NCBI GenBank assembly: GCA_904066235.2
Contig: CAJFCV020000004.1
Coordinates: 12,276,001-12,340,000, forward strand
Reading direction: 5' to 3'
DNA length: 64,000 nt
Origin: Bursaphelenchus xylophilus
Taxonomy: Eukaryota > Nematoda > Chromadorea > Rhabditida > Aphelenchoididae
The notes beneath the pieces were generated by a model. That model was given only the letters and a program-made list of their open reading frames with translations. It was not told the origin of the DNA and searched no databases. The translations under genes and the position numbers were made by a program. Positions 21,162 through 32,761 of this stretch are shown piece by piece; within the stretch, counting starts at the first letter, position 1; each line of letters begins with the position of its first letter.

Positions 21162-22650
21162 CTGCACGTCAAAAGTTTGGAACAGGCCAGATCTTCTTTG
21201 CGGCTTGAGATGGGAGTTTCATTTCTTATTTATTAGAAGCTCCATGTATTAAGAACCTCAATGAATACATAGCCACTGAAATCAGAAAGCTCGTTGGAAT
21301 TTAAAAAAAAATTTTAAAAAATAAGTGCGTCAAAAGTTTGGAACAGCTTTTGGAAGGTGATTATAAACTTCGGGATGGAGGCAGGTATCCTCGCATTTAG
21401 TGTTTCTGGATGATGTATGGAATCGGCATGCCAATGGCATACTGATTTTCATCGATAAACCCAAAATGAAAAAAATGCTTATTGAGCCAAAAACTACGGT
21501 CAAATTTGCGAAAAAATGAATTTTTTGGTTTGGGTTCTCTATGTTATCGGTGTGTAAGCGTTCCAAAATATTTAATGTGGTCGCACAATTGTACAAGGGC
21601 ACTCAGATCTTCGCATAGGGACCATATCCGCACAGCATAATTTATGAAAACTTTGAATTTTGCTATAAATTTTTATTTAATGTATTTTATATATTTCATA
21701 GAGCGGCTTGGAGGCTGATTGGCTTTAGGACAGTTATCGTGGAATAAAAAGGTGTCTTCAAGAAGCAGAACCTGGCCACTATTTGCAACATCAACGCCAC
21801 ATCTTTAAAAATAGCGGGTATATGAAATGTTAATATTCCCATATTTTTTATCTTGGATTTGAAGCCGCTGCAGGGCTCAAAACTAAGTGCCTTTATAGTT
21901 ATCACACCGATACAGTAACATAAACCAACTTTCCGATTTATCACGCCACAAATCCGTCTCAGCTATGAATATTGATTTTGGGGACAAAATTTTTTTTAAT
22001 ATCCGAAAGATGTGGCCTTGGATATTGCAAATAGCGTGGGTTTTTGTTTCTTGAAGACACCTTTTTATCCCACGATAACGGTCTTAAAGCCAATTAGCCT
22101 CCAAGCCGCTCTATAAAAAATATAAAAAACATTAAATAAAGATTTATAGCAAAACTCAAAATTTTCATAAATTATGCTGTGCGGATATGGTCCCTATGCG
22201 AAGATCTGAGTGCCCTTGTACAATTGTGCGACCACATTAAATATTTTGGAACGCTTACACACCGATAACATAAAGAACCCAAACCAAAAAATTCATTTTT
22301 TCGCAAATTTGACCGTAGTTTTTGGCTCAATAAGCATTTTTTTCATTTTGGGTTTATCGATGAAAATCAGTATGCCATTGGCATGCCGATTCCATACATC
22401 ATCCAGAAACACTAAATGCGAGGATACCTGCCTCCATCCCGAAGTTTATAATCACCTTCCAAAAGCTGTTCCAAACTTTTGACGCACTTATTTTTTAAAA
22501 TTTTTTTTTAAATTCCAACGAGCTTTCTGATTTCAGTGGCTATGTATTCATTGAGGTTCTTAATACATGGAGCTTCTAATAAATAAGAAATGAAACTCCC
22601 ATCTCAAGCCGCAAAGAAGATCTGGCCTGTTCCAAACTTTTGACGTGCAG
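21162..22650. mobile_element. 1.49 kb foldback element with about 645-bp arms
   Basis: Starts CTGCACGTCAAAAGTTTGGA and ends with the exact reverse complement, flanked by TA on both sides (21160-21161, 22651-22652). The arms (about 21162-21805 and 22007-22650) are nearly perfect inverted repeats around a loop of about 200 bp. An internal copy of the terminus, GCGTCAAAAGTTTGGAACAG, lies about 165 bp inside each end, as if one terminus had been duplicated. The TA flanks suggest mobilisation by a Tc1/mariner transposase supplied elsewhere. The mirrored 90-codon frames in the two arms are consequences of the palindrome. Confidence 0.85.
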
Positions 22651-23029
22651 TATACCTAACTCTCTCCAGAAACCACCTCATATTCCGAAATTTCACAATT
22701 TTCAAAAAAACCAGTAGCATTTTTAATATTTTATGTATACATAAATACCATGTACTTATTGTTGGAATAAATAATATAAGCAAGAGGTGGCTGTGAGCAA
22801 AAATAAAGACACGATTCGAGCAGGAAATGAAAAAAAAAATAAAAAAAATTACAACTAAAATTACTGTACAATCTTTAATCTTAGGTGTAAAAACAAAGTC
22901 AAAAATCGATAAAAACGCTGTATATAGGAGGAATATTCGCTAAAAATTCGCAATCTGCAAAAAGAATGACAATTTTAGCCAGAAAATTCAAAAAATTTCC
23001 CTTTTATATTATATTACCCATCAAGTCGG
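22651..23029. other. Intergenic, 3' flank of CYFIP gene
   Basis: AT-rich, with no gene. On the minus strand this is the 3' flank of the CYFIP transcription unit. Confidence 0.4.
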
Positions 23030-26000
23030 CTATCGGGGCGTTAATTGCTCCCAAGTGCCGTCCAAATTATTTTGATGGCCGTATATGTTGGTCGATGACG
23101 TATTTGCGCTCAATGAGGATAGGTTTTTATTGGTTCCAGGTGCCGCCAACGGGGGCAATCGCCGCATTTCTTCGGCCTTCCGATGCTGGGGGGCTTCGAA
23201 CTGTTGTCGCGAATTCATGCCGTATTCTCTGTCCACGACACCCAAATGCGAATCCAAAATAGACAAAATGTAATTGTTCAGGGCCTGCTGCCGTCGGATT
23301 CGGTCAACAATAGCGGATAAAGTCTGAAAATTCAAAAAATTATATTATCCATGACATCAGATATAAAAAGCCGCCAAAAAATCATCTCTTATTATTTTTA
23401 TTGGCTCTAAAACCCTCCAACATCTCCTTTAAGGCCTCTACTTACCACTCCATCTTCCTTTTTGGCATTTCCTTGCTGTAGTGCTCCCATTTCGACTCTA
23501 TAAACCCTTAGCAAATGATACGAAAAGTCCATGACTTCGAATCGCCGATGCTGATTTAACACTCTGATGATCGTCATGGAGGCCCAATATAGCGAATCGC
23601 CAAAAACTTCGCTGAAAATATCCACTCATTACTTCAAAATCATCAAACTTCCAAAAACCTCAATCTGAACCTACTACAACATAAAAAACCCTCCAAAACT
23701 TTTCAAAATCTCTTACTCTGTGCTCGGGACATCATTCGTTTTGTCGCTGGCATTGTGAATTTGGAGTACATGAAGAGCGACTTGGATATTCGACCACAAT
23801 CTATGGAATTCCGCAATTTCATCGACCAGCATCACTCCATTCGTCGGATTCGGTGGTCCCACAAAAATTTGGTCGTCCATAAAGTGATCTCGAAGTCGGG
23901 TGAGCAATCTCTCGAATATATTCATGCCTCCGCAGAGTCTTTCCTTCGTCAGGAGTTCCGTTTCTTGCACCAGGCCTCTTTGAATTGCATTGCCGAAGGT
24001 CTCAACGGCCGATGCAATATGAATGCGTTCCGCTTGTTCGCTGAGCCGGGTCAGCCTCATTTCGTGGTCTTCTCGGGCTAAAATCGAATCCAAATTAATT
24101 TCGCGGCAAAAAGTCGTTGGAATTTTCTGCGACTCTGCACTGTGCATGAACCCGGAGAAACATTTTGCACCGCGCATCCGTCCCAAAAAGTGCTTTTGCA
24201 CAGTGCAATTTTCTTGTTTTTGCCTTACGTCGCGACAAGTCCTTGGAATTTTCTGCGATTCTGCACTGTGCATGAACCCGAAAAAACATTTTGCACCGTG
24301 CATCCGGCCCGAAAAGTGCTTTTGCACAGTGCAATTTTCTTGTTTTTGCCTTACGTCGCGACAAGTCCTTGGAATTTTCTGCGACTCTGCACTGTGCATG
24401 AACCCGAAAAAAATTTTGCACCGTGCATCCGGCCCAAAAAGTGCTTTTGCACAGTGCAATTTTCTTGTTTTTGCCTTACGTCGCGACAAATCCTTGGAAT
24501 TTTCTGCGACTCTGCACTGTGCATGAACCCGAAGAAACATTTTGCACCGCGCATCCGGCCCAAAAAGTGCTTTTGCACAGTGCAATTTTCTTGTTTTTGC
24601 CTTACGTCGCGACAAATCCTTGGAATTTTCTGCGACTCTGCACTGTGCATGAACCCGAAGAAACATTTTGCACCGCGCATCCGGCCCAAAAAGTGCTTTT
24701 GCACAGTGCAATTTTCCCATTTTTCGCCGCGACAAATCAACTTTTCGGAGTGCGACGGAATTCGGAGGTCGCGAAAAATTCAAAGGACATTTTTCCGCAA
24801 AAGCACTTTTTGGGACGGAAGCACGGTGCAAAATGTTTTTTCGGGTTCATGCACAGTGCAGAGTCGCAGAAAATTTCCAAGGACTTTTTGCCGCGATAAT
24901 CATCACCATTTCTGACTGATCACAATTGAAAAATATTTTTCCATTTTTTCAAAAATTTTTGAGACGTTTTCTTCAAAAAAAGTCGCAAATCTCTCCAAAA
25001 ATTTGTCTAAATTTCCGCAAATTTTCACCAAAATTTCGGCCATGCTATCCCATCACACCCACTCACATTTAAACGGCGGTTTCGGGATGCATTTCGTGAA
25101 CGGAGCGCTGTTGAACAAGTCGATCATGTCCTCCTTTCCCAGGCCCGATTCCAATTGGAGACAAAATGTGATCAAGTTTCCCAGTTCTCTCAATCCTTGA
25201 GCGAATTCCTTCTTCAGCGGCTCGTATGCAACTATCGACTTTGCTGGCTGTAAGTAGTACTGTAGGATGGCTTCGGCGCCATAGTCGTATCGGGGGAGCT
25301 TGAGGATCTTCGGACTTAAATTGTACAGGATTCGGACGTGGGGTTTGATCTGTTCGTCGATGATTTGTCGGGCCAACATTAGCATCTCGTCGATCACAGT
25401 GGCAATTCCCTGAAATTGGCAAAAATTAATCCATTTTTACAAATTTTTTGTGTCAAAAAAATATTTTTTGGTGGCAAAATAATTTCTGATGGAGTAAAAT
25501 CGCAATTTCATCACAAATATTACATATTTTTGCCAAAATTTACCCGAAATTACACAAAAATTTTTTTCAAAAAATCCCCAAAATCAAAAAAAATTTTTTT
25601 TTCAATTTTCCTACCTGATATCCCATAAACTTGGCCATTGTTGCAAAGTGAGTCAATCCGATGTAATTTTTATGCATTGCGCATATATTGGCAAAGGCCG
25701 CGTTCAGGGATTTGGAGCCGAATTCAAAGACCGGCGGGACTGATGGGGGCTTGTCTCGGTGCGGTTCGTTGCGATATCGGAGCTGAAAATGTTGTTCGTC
25801 AACAGAAAATACATTTTTTACCCAAAAAAATCAAATTCTCAAAAAAAAATTCAAAAAATTTTGAAATTTTCCTCAAATTTCTTCCAAAAAATCGGCCTAA
25901 TTCGACAACAAAAAAATAAATTTTTCATAAAAAAAACAATTTTCAAAATCAAATTTTCAAAAAATCCAAAGAATTTCCAATTTTCCCCAAACAAAAAATA

Positions 26001-29000
26001 TACTTTTTACCCAAAAAAAATCAAATTCTCGAAAAAAATTTTCAAAAAATTCAAAAAATTTCCAATTTTCTCAAATTTCTTCAAAAAATCGGCCTAAACC
26101 TCGCAAAAACTCACTCTTCCTTTCACAAACCGTTGAGTGAACGAATTATAATAATAATTTGGCATCAAATCGCCACTCATTTCGTTGAAAATGTGCAAAG
26201 TCGTCCGTCCATTCGTTGAATTCACTTGATGATTTGCTTCTGTCAACATGTCATCAAAATCGGCCAGAGAATGCAAATGCTCCGACAATAAATGATGACA
26301 GAGTCTATTTGTTTCGATCATCGCATCCAAGGGGACAATGTACCACAGGCCTTCCGATTCGAACCTCGAAATCGCGACATCCAAGCTTCTGGCGAGAGCA
26401 ACATCAATTCTTTGCGAGATCAGGCGATTCAGATCGATGGAGCGGCCGAGCAGTTGGACGTGGCGTTGCTTCAGGAGCGTTTCGAAGCGTGCTGCGGGTG
26501 GGGTTCGGAGGGTAATTCCCATTCGTGTACAGTCCGCTTTGAATCCCTTATCCAGAAGCATACTGTAAATTTTTTAAAAAAATGAAAAATTTAGAAAATA
26601 TTTGATATAAACTATCGTATGAACATAAAACAAAATTTCAACAGAGCCTAAACTTGTTTCAAGTCCATAATCTGCTCAAAATACAGGCAACAGGCGACCA
26701 AAAACCGAACACAAAAGCTAAAATTTCAATTCCAAAATTTTGTTACGATCTTGTACCACTTTTATGGTCATCCCACCTTTTTTCCAATCAATCCTGAGCT
26801 CAATGAGCGTCCAAAAAACTAAAATTTATATACCGAATCTACTAAAAACCTATCCAAACCCCATAAAAACTGATCTCAGCATCCCAAACCCCAACATTTT
26901 CCAAAAAAAGATCCATAATTTCCCCTACAGTGACAAACCTGATACAGTGGCAAAAAACGTATCATTTTGCATCTGGGAAGTATCAAAAAATGTAGCAAAA
27001 TACTTCCCTCTCCAAGTGAAAAAACTTCGTTTTGAAGGGCTCGCATTTTCCCTCGCAAAACGAGCGGGCGCGCTTGCGAAATCGGATTTTTTTCACTTGG
27101 AGAGGGAGGTATTTTGCTTCATTTTTTGATACTTCCTGGATGCAAAACGGTACGTTTTTTGCCGCTGGATCAGGTCCGCCACTGTATATTCTACCCAAAT
27201 CCCACATAAACTCAATCACTTCCAAGACAGTTCCCTCTTACCTCGCAGCCAACTGTTTATAATGCTGGAAGACGGCTTCGGACAGCTTGAAAACGAACTG
27301 ATCAAAGCACAAATTCACTTCCGCCTCCACTTCATCATAAAGATGTTGCTTTCGGAATTTCGACAACGAATACGCCGCCGCGTCGTTGTAGAGGTCCAAT
27401 TGGTACAATAAACACTCCATCAGGGATGGGTCCTGACTGGTCAACACATAATCCGTCAGGATCCATGGGATCGACATCTCAATTGGGAATTGGATTTGCT
27501 CGCCCATCGACATCTCCAGGTAGAATTCGCGGAACCAGAACTGACTCAGATCGCAGCAATTGGCGAGGGTTTGCGAGAAAGACAACAAACATGGCCAGTA
27601 GTAAGATTGGCGGAGGAAGAGAAACATCTTCTCCAAATGCTTTGGGTCAATGTCTTTTCGGAGTCTTCGGCCGCCCGATTTCTCCGACACCAAGCTTTCC
27701 AGCATTGTTCTGGTCAGGTAGAGCTGAAATTTCACATGTTCTTATATTCACCATAAAGAAAAGGTCAAAAAAACTTAATTTAAAGGGGTCTACCAATAAT
27801 ATCTGACCTAAACTTTCTGTTATATCCCTCTAGGTTTAATTAGGCTCACCTGCGTGCTACTCGGCGGTACTTCTCTTCTCCTTTTGCTGCTCAAATCGCT
27901 CAAACTCTGGCTTTGCTCCTTTTTGCTCTTCTTCTTCGACGAGAACTCCATTGATTTCGACATGGTCAAATTCGACGCATCCGCACAAGTGTCAATAATC
28001 GAGTTGATGATAGTCGAGATCATATCCTTCTTGTGTTTCACAGCTTTGTGAAGTGGTTCCCTTAGGGTCAATTGGACAAAATCTTGGACTTCCGCGTAGA
28101 TATGTTTGCGGATCGGAGTTGCAAAGTCCGCTTCAAGTCGACTGAGTTGCAGTTGAACTCCTAAAGACAGAAAATCCAAAAAAAAAATATCTTACGCTTA
28201 CCTTTTATCATTGCAATCATCTCCACCAACGCTGCCTTTTCACTTGGAGTATAATTGTAAGTGGTGGCTCGGGCATAACTCGCCGACTCCGGAGGGCATT
28301 CGGGATGGGTTTCCGGTTTGGCTGGGTTGTCCAGCTTCCATGACACCAACTCTATTACCGACGATGTCCAATCACAAAGAAGTCTGAGGCCATTTAGACA
28401 CAATTCGGTGATTTCTTTGTTCTCCTCGTCGGTTCTGGGCTGATCCGGCTCAACAATTGTCATCTGAAACACAAATAAATCAAAAATCAATTCAAATAAA
28501 TAGCCAAAGACACAAAAATCAACAAAAATGGAAAAAATTTGCCTAGTATAATATAAAATTTTTCACTCACATCATTTTTGATTCTTGCCAAGTGTGTTAC
28601 AAACTCATCGTGATGTTTGCGGGTCACTCTCACTTTCTCCAGGATATTTATATGACAAGTATTCGACAGCGAACTGCACAACGGCCATTTCGACGGATTG
28701 TAAAATTGAGATCGCTTGACAAACGAAAATGGCTGAATCTGCATGTCGCCGAACAATGGAACTGCTTCTAGAGTCTGAAATCACAATTTATAATACTCAA
28801 ATTTATAAGAATCCAGAAAAAATTTTGATGCCTAAAACAATATAATTTTTCTTCATGGATAATATAAAAAGAGGAAATTCTTACTTTCAAGAGTTTATCC
28901 AGCTTCTGAATACTCAATCGCTTTGACTGATCGAGCTTTTTGACGTTGTCACCATTGCCATCGATCAAGAACAAACTAAATGCTATTACTTTGACAAACA

Positions 29001-30327
29001 TGTGCTTCTCGTCTGCTGTGATGTAAATTTGATTCTCAAAAAAGTACACACAAATGTTTATCACATCAGCTAGGACGTCTTCGAACCCTTCGATCTGAAA
29101 AGATTATAAGTTTAGTGATTTTTGAACATCCGACACATAGTGTAATATAAATTAATGTCCCAGATTGCGATTTCAACCTAAAATTCAACAAAAAAAGAAA
29201 AAAAGTTACCTGCACGAGTCGCTCTTTTAAATTCTCCTTGACTTTATGTTGTGTGGCCAAGAATAAACTGAGGTCATGGACTTTTTGAAAGGACATCATC
29301 TCCATTCCATTGCTTTGAAGAGCCTGCGTAGCACGTTTAAACGTTGACATGTCATTCTTTATCGACGCTTTCATATTCTTCAGCTCGTCGAGAACCACCA
29401 ACATATTCAGAAATTTGCCCAATGTCATGAGATACGACTCCGAAACGAAATCTTTTCGTTTTTCCGGATGGCATAATCTGGCAATCTCGTCGCAAAACCG
29501 ATTTATTGCCTTGTTCTGAAAGCATTTATAGGTCAAGAGAACATTCGTAAGCAAGATCTGAAACTCTAAAAACAGAAGCAATCAAATAATCAAGAAAACT
29601 CACGGTAAATTCCATAAATTCAAAGAGTTTATCAATGTGAGGACCTAAAACTTGGCAGACCCGTTGATTTATCGCATTTCTCGCGGGATCATCGTTCGAT
29701 TGTACCGTCGGAACTGAGCGAGAAATACACCTCCAGGTGTAAAGATTTGCGGCATGTTGGAATCCCTCCGCCAGCATGTCATTCTACAAAGAAATTTTAC
29801 ATTATACTTGCCATCAGTGTGGAAAGTAAAAATTAAAGAAGAAAGCGAGACAAATAGGAAAATACAGCAAAATACGGGTGTAAAAATGACATGGAATACC
29901 TAAACACAGAAAACCCACGGAAAGGACTTACAAAAACGCCATGACGAGTGGCCTCTTCGATGTATTTTGAGACACCAGTTACAAATGCTTCTCGGTCTTG
30001 AAAATTGGTGTCAAAGCTGGTTTGAACACTGATTTGCGCTGAATTAGCTTCAATACTTGGCTGGTCATCGAATACCGGAAGTTCGTCCAACTCCTGAAAG
30101 AGTTTCCTTATGAAAATTCAAAAACAATATTGCACTAGGCTTCAACGAAAAACTTTTTTAAAAAGTCAGCTCTGCGGCCAAAAGAAAATTACAGTATAAT
30201 AAGAGGTAATTACTCATCGATTTCCGGCTCATCTAAATTTAGAACATTCAAAAATTAAGGGTAACCCTACCTGAACCACGAAGAAGGCGTCCTGCGTTGT
30301 GAGTTTGTCCAGATTCACAGAATTCAT
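23030..30327 (-). CDS. gex-2: CYFIP/Sra-1/GEX-2 homologue, WAVE regulatory complex subunit (1317 aa)
   Basis: Complete 15-exon model, all phases consistent: 30327-30271, 30093-29932, 29783-29604, 29515-29210, 29094-28885, 28774-28571, 28463-28202, 28160-27850, 27723-27242, 26562-26115, 25782-25615, 25409-25067, 24077-23717, 23611-23446, 23323-23030. The protein is collinear with CYFIP1/2 (about 1250 aa) from the ELPVFDDQPSIEA N-terminal segment to the C-terminal exon. Strongly conserved blocks include NFQDREAFVTG, HPEKRKDFVSESYLMTLGKF, the CCDLSQFWFREFYLEMSMG region, KQRHVQLLGRSIDLNRLI and LLTKERLCGGMNIFE. CYFIP binds Rac-GTP and, with NAP1, ABI, HSPC300 and WAVE, switches on Arp2/3 actin nucleation; in worms it is needed for epidermal enclosure. 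Oddities are a Lys/Ser-rich insert in exon 8 (about residues 515-555), a longer Asn/Ser-rich C terminus, a tandem array in intron 12 and a family A MITE in intron 9. Confidence 0.95.
23340..23357 (-). repeat. CATGGATAATATAATTT motif, copy 1
   Basis: A 17-base word in the last CYFIP intron, read on the minus strand. It recurs exactly in introns 2 and 4 of the neighbouring GRHPR gene and, with 14 matching bases, in CYFIP intron 5. Confidence 0.6.
24109..24897. repeat. 126-bp tandem array (five direct units plus one inverted unit) in CYFIP intron 12
   Basis: The word TTGGAATTTTCTGCGA starts near 24117, 24243, 24369, 24494 and 24620, giving a 125-126 bp period. Each unit contains two palindromic cores, TGCACTGTGCA and TTGCACAGTGCAA, and ends in CTTACGTCGCGACAA. 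After the fifth unit a reverse-complement unit follows (about 24772-24897). The period is a multiple of three and the units lack stops in several frames, so long spurious ORFs arise on both strands. The splice model of CYFIP places the whole array inside an intron (24078-25066). Confidence 0.85.
26928..27184. mobile_element. Family A MITE, copy 2 (CYFIP intron 9)
   Basis: CAGTGACAAACCTGATACAG at the left end and GGATCAGGTCCGCCACTG at the right, TA on both flanks (26926-26927, 27185-27186). It lies entirely between exons 9 and 10 of CYFIP. Confidence 0.85.
28854..28868 (+). repeat. CATGGATAATATAA motif, copy 2
   Basis: Fourteen-base match, plus-strand reading, inside CYFIP intron 5. It is antisense relative to CYFIP, unlike copy 1. 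Confidence 0.5.
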
Positions 30328-30697
30328 GCCCGATGAATCATTTCACGCGACGAAGAAGATAAATTGCGGTCGGCCAAGCTTTTTTCTCGCCGTTTTTTCT
30401 CCCGAATTTCGACGCCAATATCGACCCACAGCGAAAAGCCACAAACAAATCGCCATAGACGAAATGCCACAAAACCATTGGTTTGTCACACGAAATGTCC
30501 AGGAATTATTGGATTTTTGATACCGAATTTGTTGAACCAAAAATGATAAAAATGGTTGTTATTGTTTTGCAAACGCTGTAAAAATTAATCGATCACAGGT
30601 ATTGACGTTATTATCTGCATGCAGGTAAATTATATTGCATTTATGACTTGAAACCCTTTTTAGATCAGCTGTTGTGGCTGATTCTGCTCGATTTTCA
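30328..30697. promoter_or_regulatory. Shared divergent promoter region, CYFIP and GRHPR
   Basis: 370 bp separate the two start codons, and the genes are transcribed away from each other. Upstream elements of both must lie here or in first introns. No TATA box is obvious. The three open frames of 60-73 codons inside it overlap each other and are not credible genes. Confidence 0.5.
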
Positions 30698-31972
30698 ATG
30701 AGTCGACCGAAGGTCCTGGTCACTGACAGCACCGTCAACGTCGACAAGCTTAGAAAGATGTAAGTCGTCATATTTTTCATCCTGTTTTTAGGTAGTTTAT
30801 ATTGTTTCCGGGTAAATTGCTGATTTTTCCAGTGCAGATGTTGATCAGTACGATGCAGTTGGTCAGATGCCTCGGAAAGAGCTGATTGAGCGGTCCAGGA
30901 ACGTGGATGGACTCTTCTGTTTGCTGAGGGACAAGATTGACAAGGAGTTTTTGAGCAATTGTGAGCTTGCCCGCATGGATAATATAATTTTGCGAATTCA
31001 GGTGAAAAACTAAAGGTTATTGGGACTATGTCAGTTGGATATGAGCATTTGGACATTGAGGAATGCAAGAAGAGGTAAACATGGTTTTATTCGATTTATG
31101 TTTCTTTGCTTTAGGGCGATCAAAGTTGGCTACACACCTGGAGTTTTGACGGAGGCTACAGCAGAACTGGGAATCTCGTTGTTGCTGGCTGTTAGTCGGC
31201 GTATTGTTGAGGCAGCTGACTCTGCAAAAAGGTAATTGTTAGTTACCTCTACTTATTGCTTTTCTTGAGATTTTTTAATCATGGATAATATAATTTGTCT
31301 TCGAATTTTGGTTTCGAGTTCAACGACGTACCCTGCCCGATCTATCGTTTTATTTTCAGCGGCGGTTGGTCTACCTGGACGCCGTATTACATGTGTGGCA
31401 AAGCAATATCCGGTCAAACAATTGGATTTTATGGTTTAGGTGCGATTGGTAAAAGTATGGCCGAAAAATTGGAGCCATTCAAGCCGGGGCGTATCTTGTA
31501 TCATAATAGAAAGCCTAGAAATGACGGTAGGTTCCTTTTGAATGCAAAATTATTTGTATTTTTAGTTCCCGGATATGAATACGTTGATTTTGACACTTTA
31601 CTCAAAGAAAGCGATTTTTTGATCTGCACTGTGGCTGCGACTGCTGAAAATAAGGGGATTTTCAACACGGAAGCCTTCAAGAAGATGAAAAGTGATGCCA
31701 TATTCGTCAACGTTAGTCGAGGAGTCCTTGTCAAGATGGATGATTTGAATTCCGCCCTGGAATCTGGGGAAATCTATGCCGCTGGGCTTGATGTCACGGA
31801 TCCAGAGCCTCTCCCATTGGATCATCCGCTTTTTCAAAGAAGAAATTGCACGATTCTGCCCCATATTGGGTCGGCAACGGTGGCTACGCGAAATTTGATG
31901 GCTTCGACCACGGTAGACAACATTTTCAACGCCTTGTCTGGTGAGAAAATGGTCGCCAGCGTCGTTGAATAG
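30698..31972 (+). CDS. Glyoxylate/hydroxypyruvate reductase, D-2-hydroxyacid dehydrogenase family (317 aa)
   Basis: Exons 30698-30759, 30833-30960, 31002-31074, 31115-31231, 31360-31526 and 31566-31972 join in phase to a complete 317-residue enzyme, close to the 328 residues of human GRHPR. It should reduce glyoxylate and hydroxypyruvate with NADPH/NADH in the cytosol. Visible features are VGYTPGVLTEATAELG, the Rossmann signature GLGAIG (residues 152-157), and the catalytic triad of the family as R234 in VSRG, E263 in DPEPL and H282 in LPHIGSA. Introns 2 and 3 are only about 40 bp. Introns 2 and 4 each carry the 17-base CATGGATAATATAATTT word. An AATAAA follows at 31993. The neighbour CYFIP is divergent, with no functional link expected. 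Confidence 0.93.
30974..30990 (+). repeat. CATGGATAATATAATTT motif, copy 3
   Basis: Occupies most of the 41-bp second intron of the GRHPR gene (30961-31001), between the donor and the acceptor. Confidence 0.6.
31280..31296 (+). repeat. CATGGATAATATAATTT motif, copy 4
   Basis: In the fourth intron of the GRHPR gene (31232-31359), same orientation as copy 3. Confidence 0.6.
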
Positions 31973-31992
31973 AGAGATTTAGGTGAAATAGA

Positions 31993-31998
31993 AATAAA
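31993..31998 (+). terminator. Poly(A) signal of GRHPR gene
   Basis: AATAAA about 20 bases after the TAG stop. Confidence 0.7.
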
Positions 31999-32334
31999 GC
32001 CGAAAGGTTTACTTAAAATTACTCATTGGGTTATGAGACGACCTATGATTTCGGTATTTCAATTTAAAAATCAAGAAAGTGCATGGGCCTGCTGTCATAT
32101 TGATGGTAAAGTTTGTCGATAAAGTCATCAATAATGGCCTTGGGCGAAAGATGGGTTTTCTAGGGTTTCTAGTGGTGTAACCCCATGTGACTATGGTTTA
32201 TGATATACTGTAACAAACAAGTCGAAAAAATGACATTGATTTTTATTTGAAAAACTTTGATTATGCCTCATCGTCGCGAGAGGTCACTAATTTTGGAGTT
32301 GAATTGATAGCCAGGCTAAATGGACAGGAAAAAA

Positions 32335-32398
32335 GTTGGATTAGCCTAAAAATCTCAAAAAATGGCAACGAAATAGAAGATTTTTAGGCCAATCCAAC
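32335..32398. other. Long hairpin (21-bp stem, 22-nt loop)
   Basis: GTTGGATTAGCCTAAAAATC (from 32335) pairs with GATTTTTAGGCCAATCCAAC (to 32398) with a single mismatch; weaker complementarity continues outward. Size and loop are in the pre-microRNA range, but a tiny foldback transposon is equally possible. Confidence 0.45.
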
Positions 32399-32458
32399 CA
32401 TTTGTCAAATTCAGTTGCACGACCCAGCTGTCAACTTGGCTTTTGAATTGGCCAACTA

Positions 32459-32761
32459 CAGTGACGGACCTGATCCAGTGGCAAAAACGTACCATTTTGC
32501 ATCCGGAAATTATCAAAAAAATGTAGCAAAGTGCCTCCCTTCACAAGTGAAAAAAAGGTGTGAAAAATGTGGCAAAATACCTCCCTCTCCAAGCGAAGAA
32601 ACTTCGTTTTGAAAGGCGCACCGTTTCCCTCATAAAGGGAGCGGGCGCGGTTTTGAAATGGGAGTTTTTTTCATTGGAAGAGGGAGGTGTTTTGCTGCAT
32701 TTTTGATACTTCCCGGATGCAAAATTGTACGTTTTTTTCCACTGGATCAGGTCCCCGCTGT
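32459..32761. mobile_element. Family A MITE, copy 3 (enlarged)
   Basis: Begins CAGTGACGGACCTGATCCAG; about 45 bp longer than other copies because a block around GTGAAAAAAGGTGTGAAAAA and CAAAATACCTCCCTCTCC is partly duplicated in the left arm. Confidence 0.8.

Noticed and set aside
21330..22482. Two mirrored 90-codon ORFs
   Set aside because: They are the same sequence seen in the two arms of a foldback element, differing by one residue. Lack of a transposase motif and location in the arms argue against a gene.
23713..24915. Several long ORFs (up to 372 codons) on both strands over the 126-bp array
   Set aside because: They arise because the repeat unit is a multiple of three without stops. 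Only the last part (24077-23717 minus) matches CYFIP; the rest lies in the intron.
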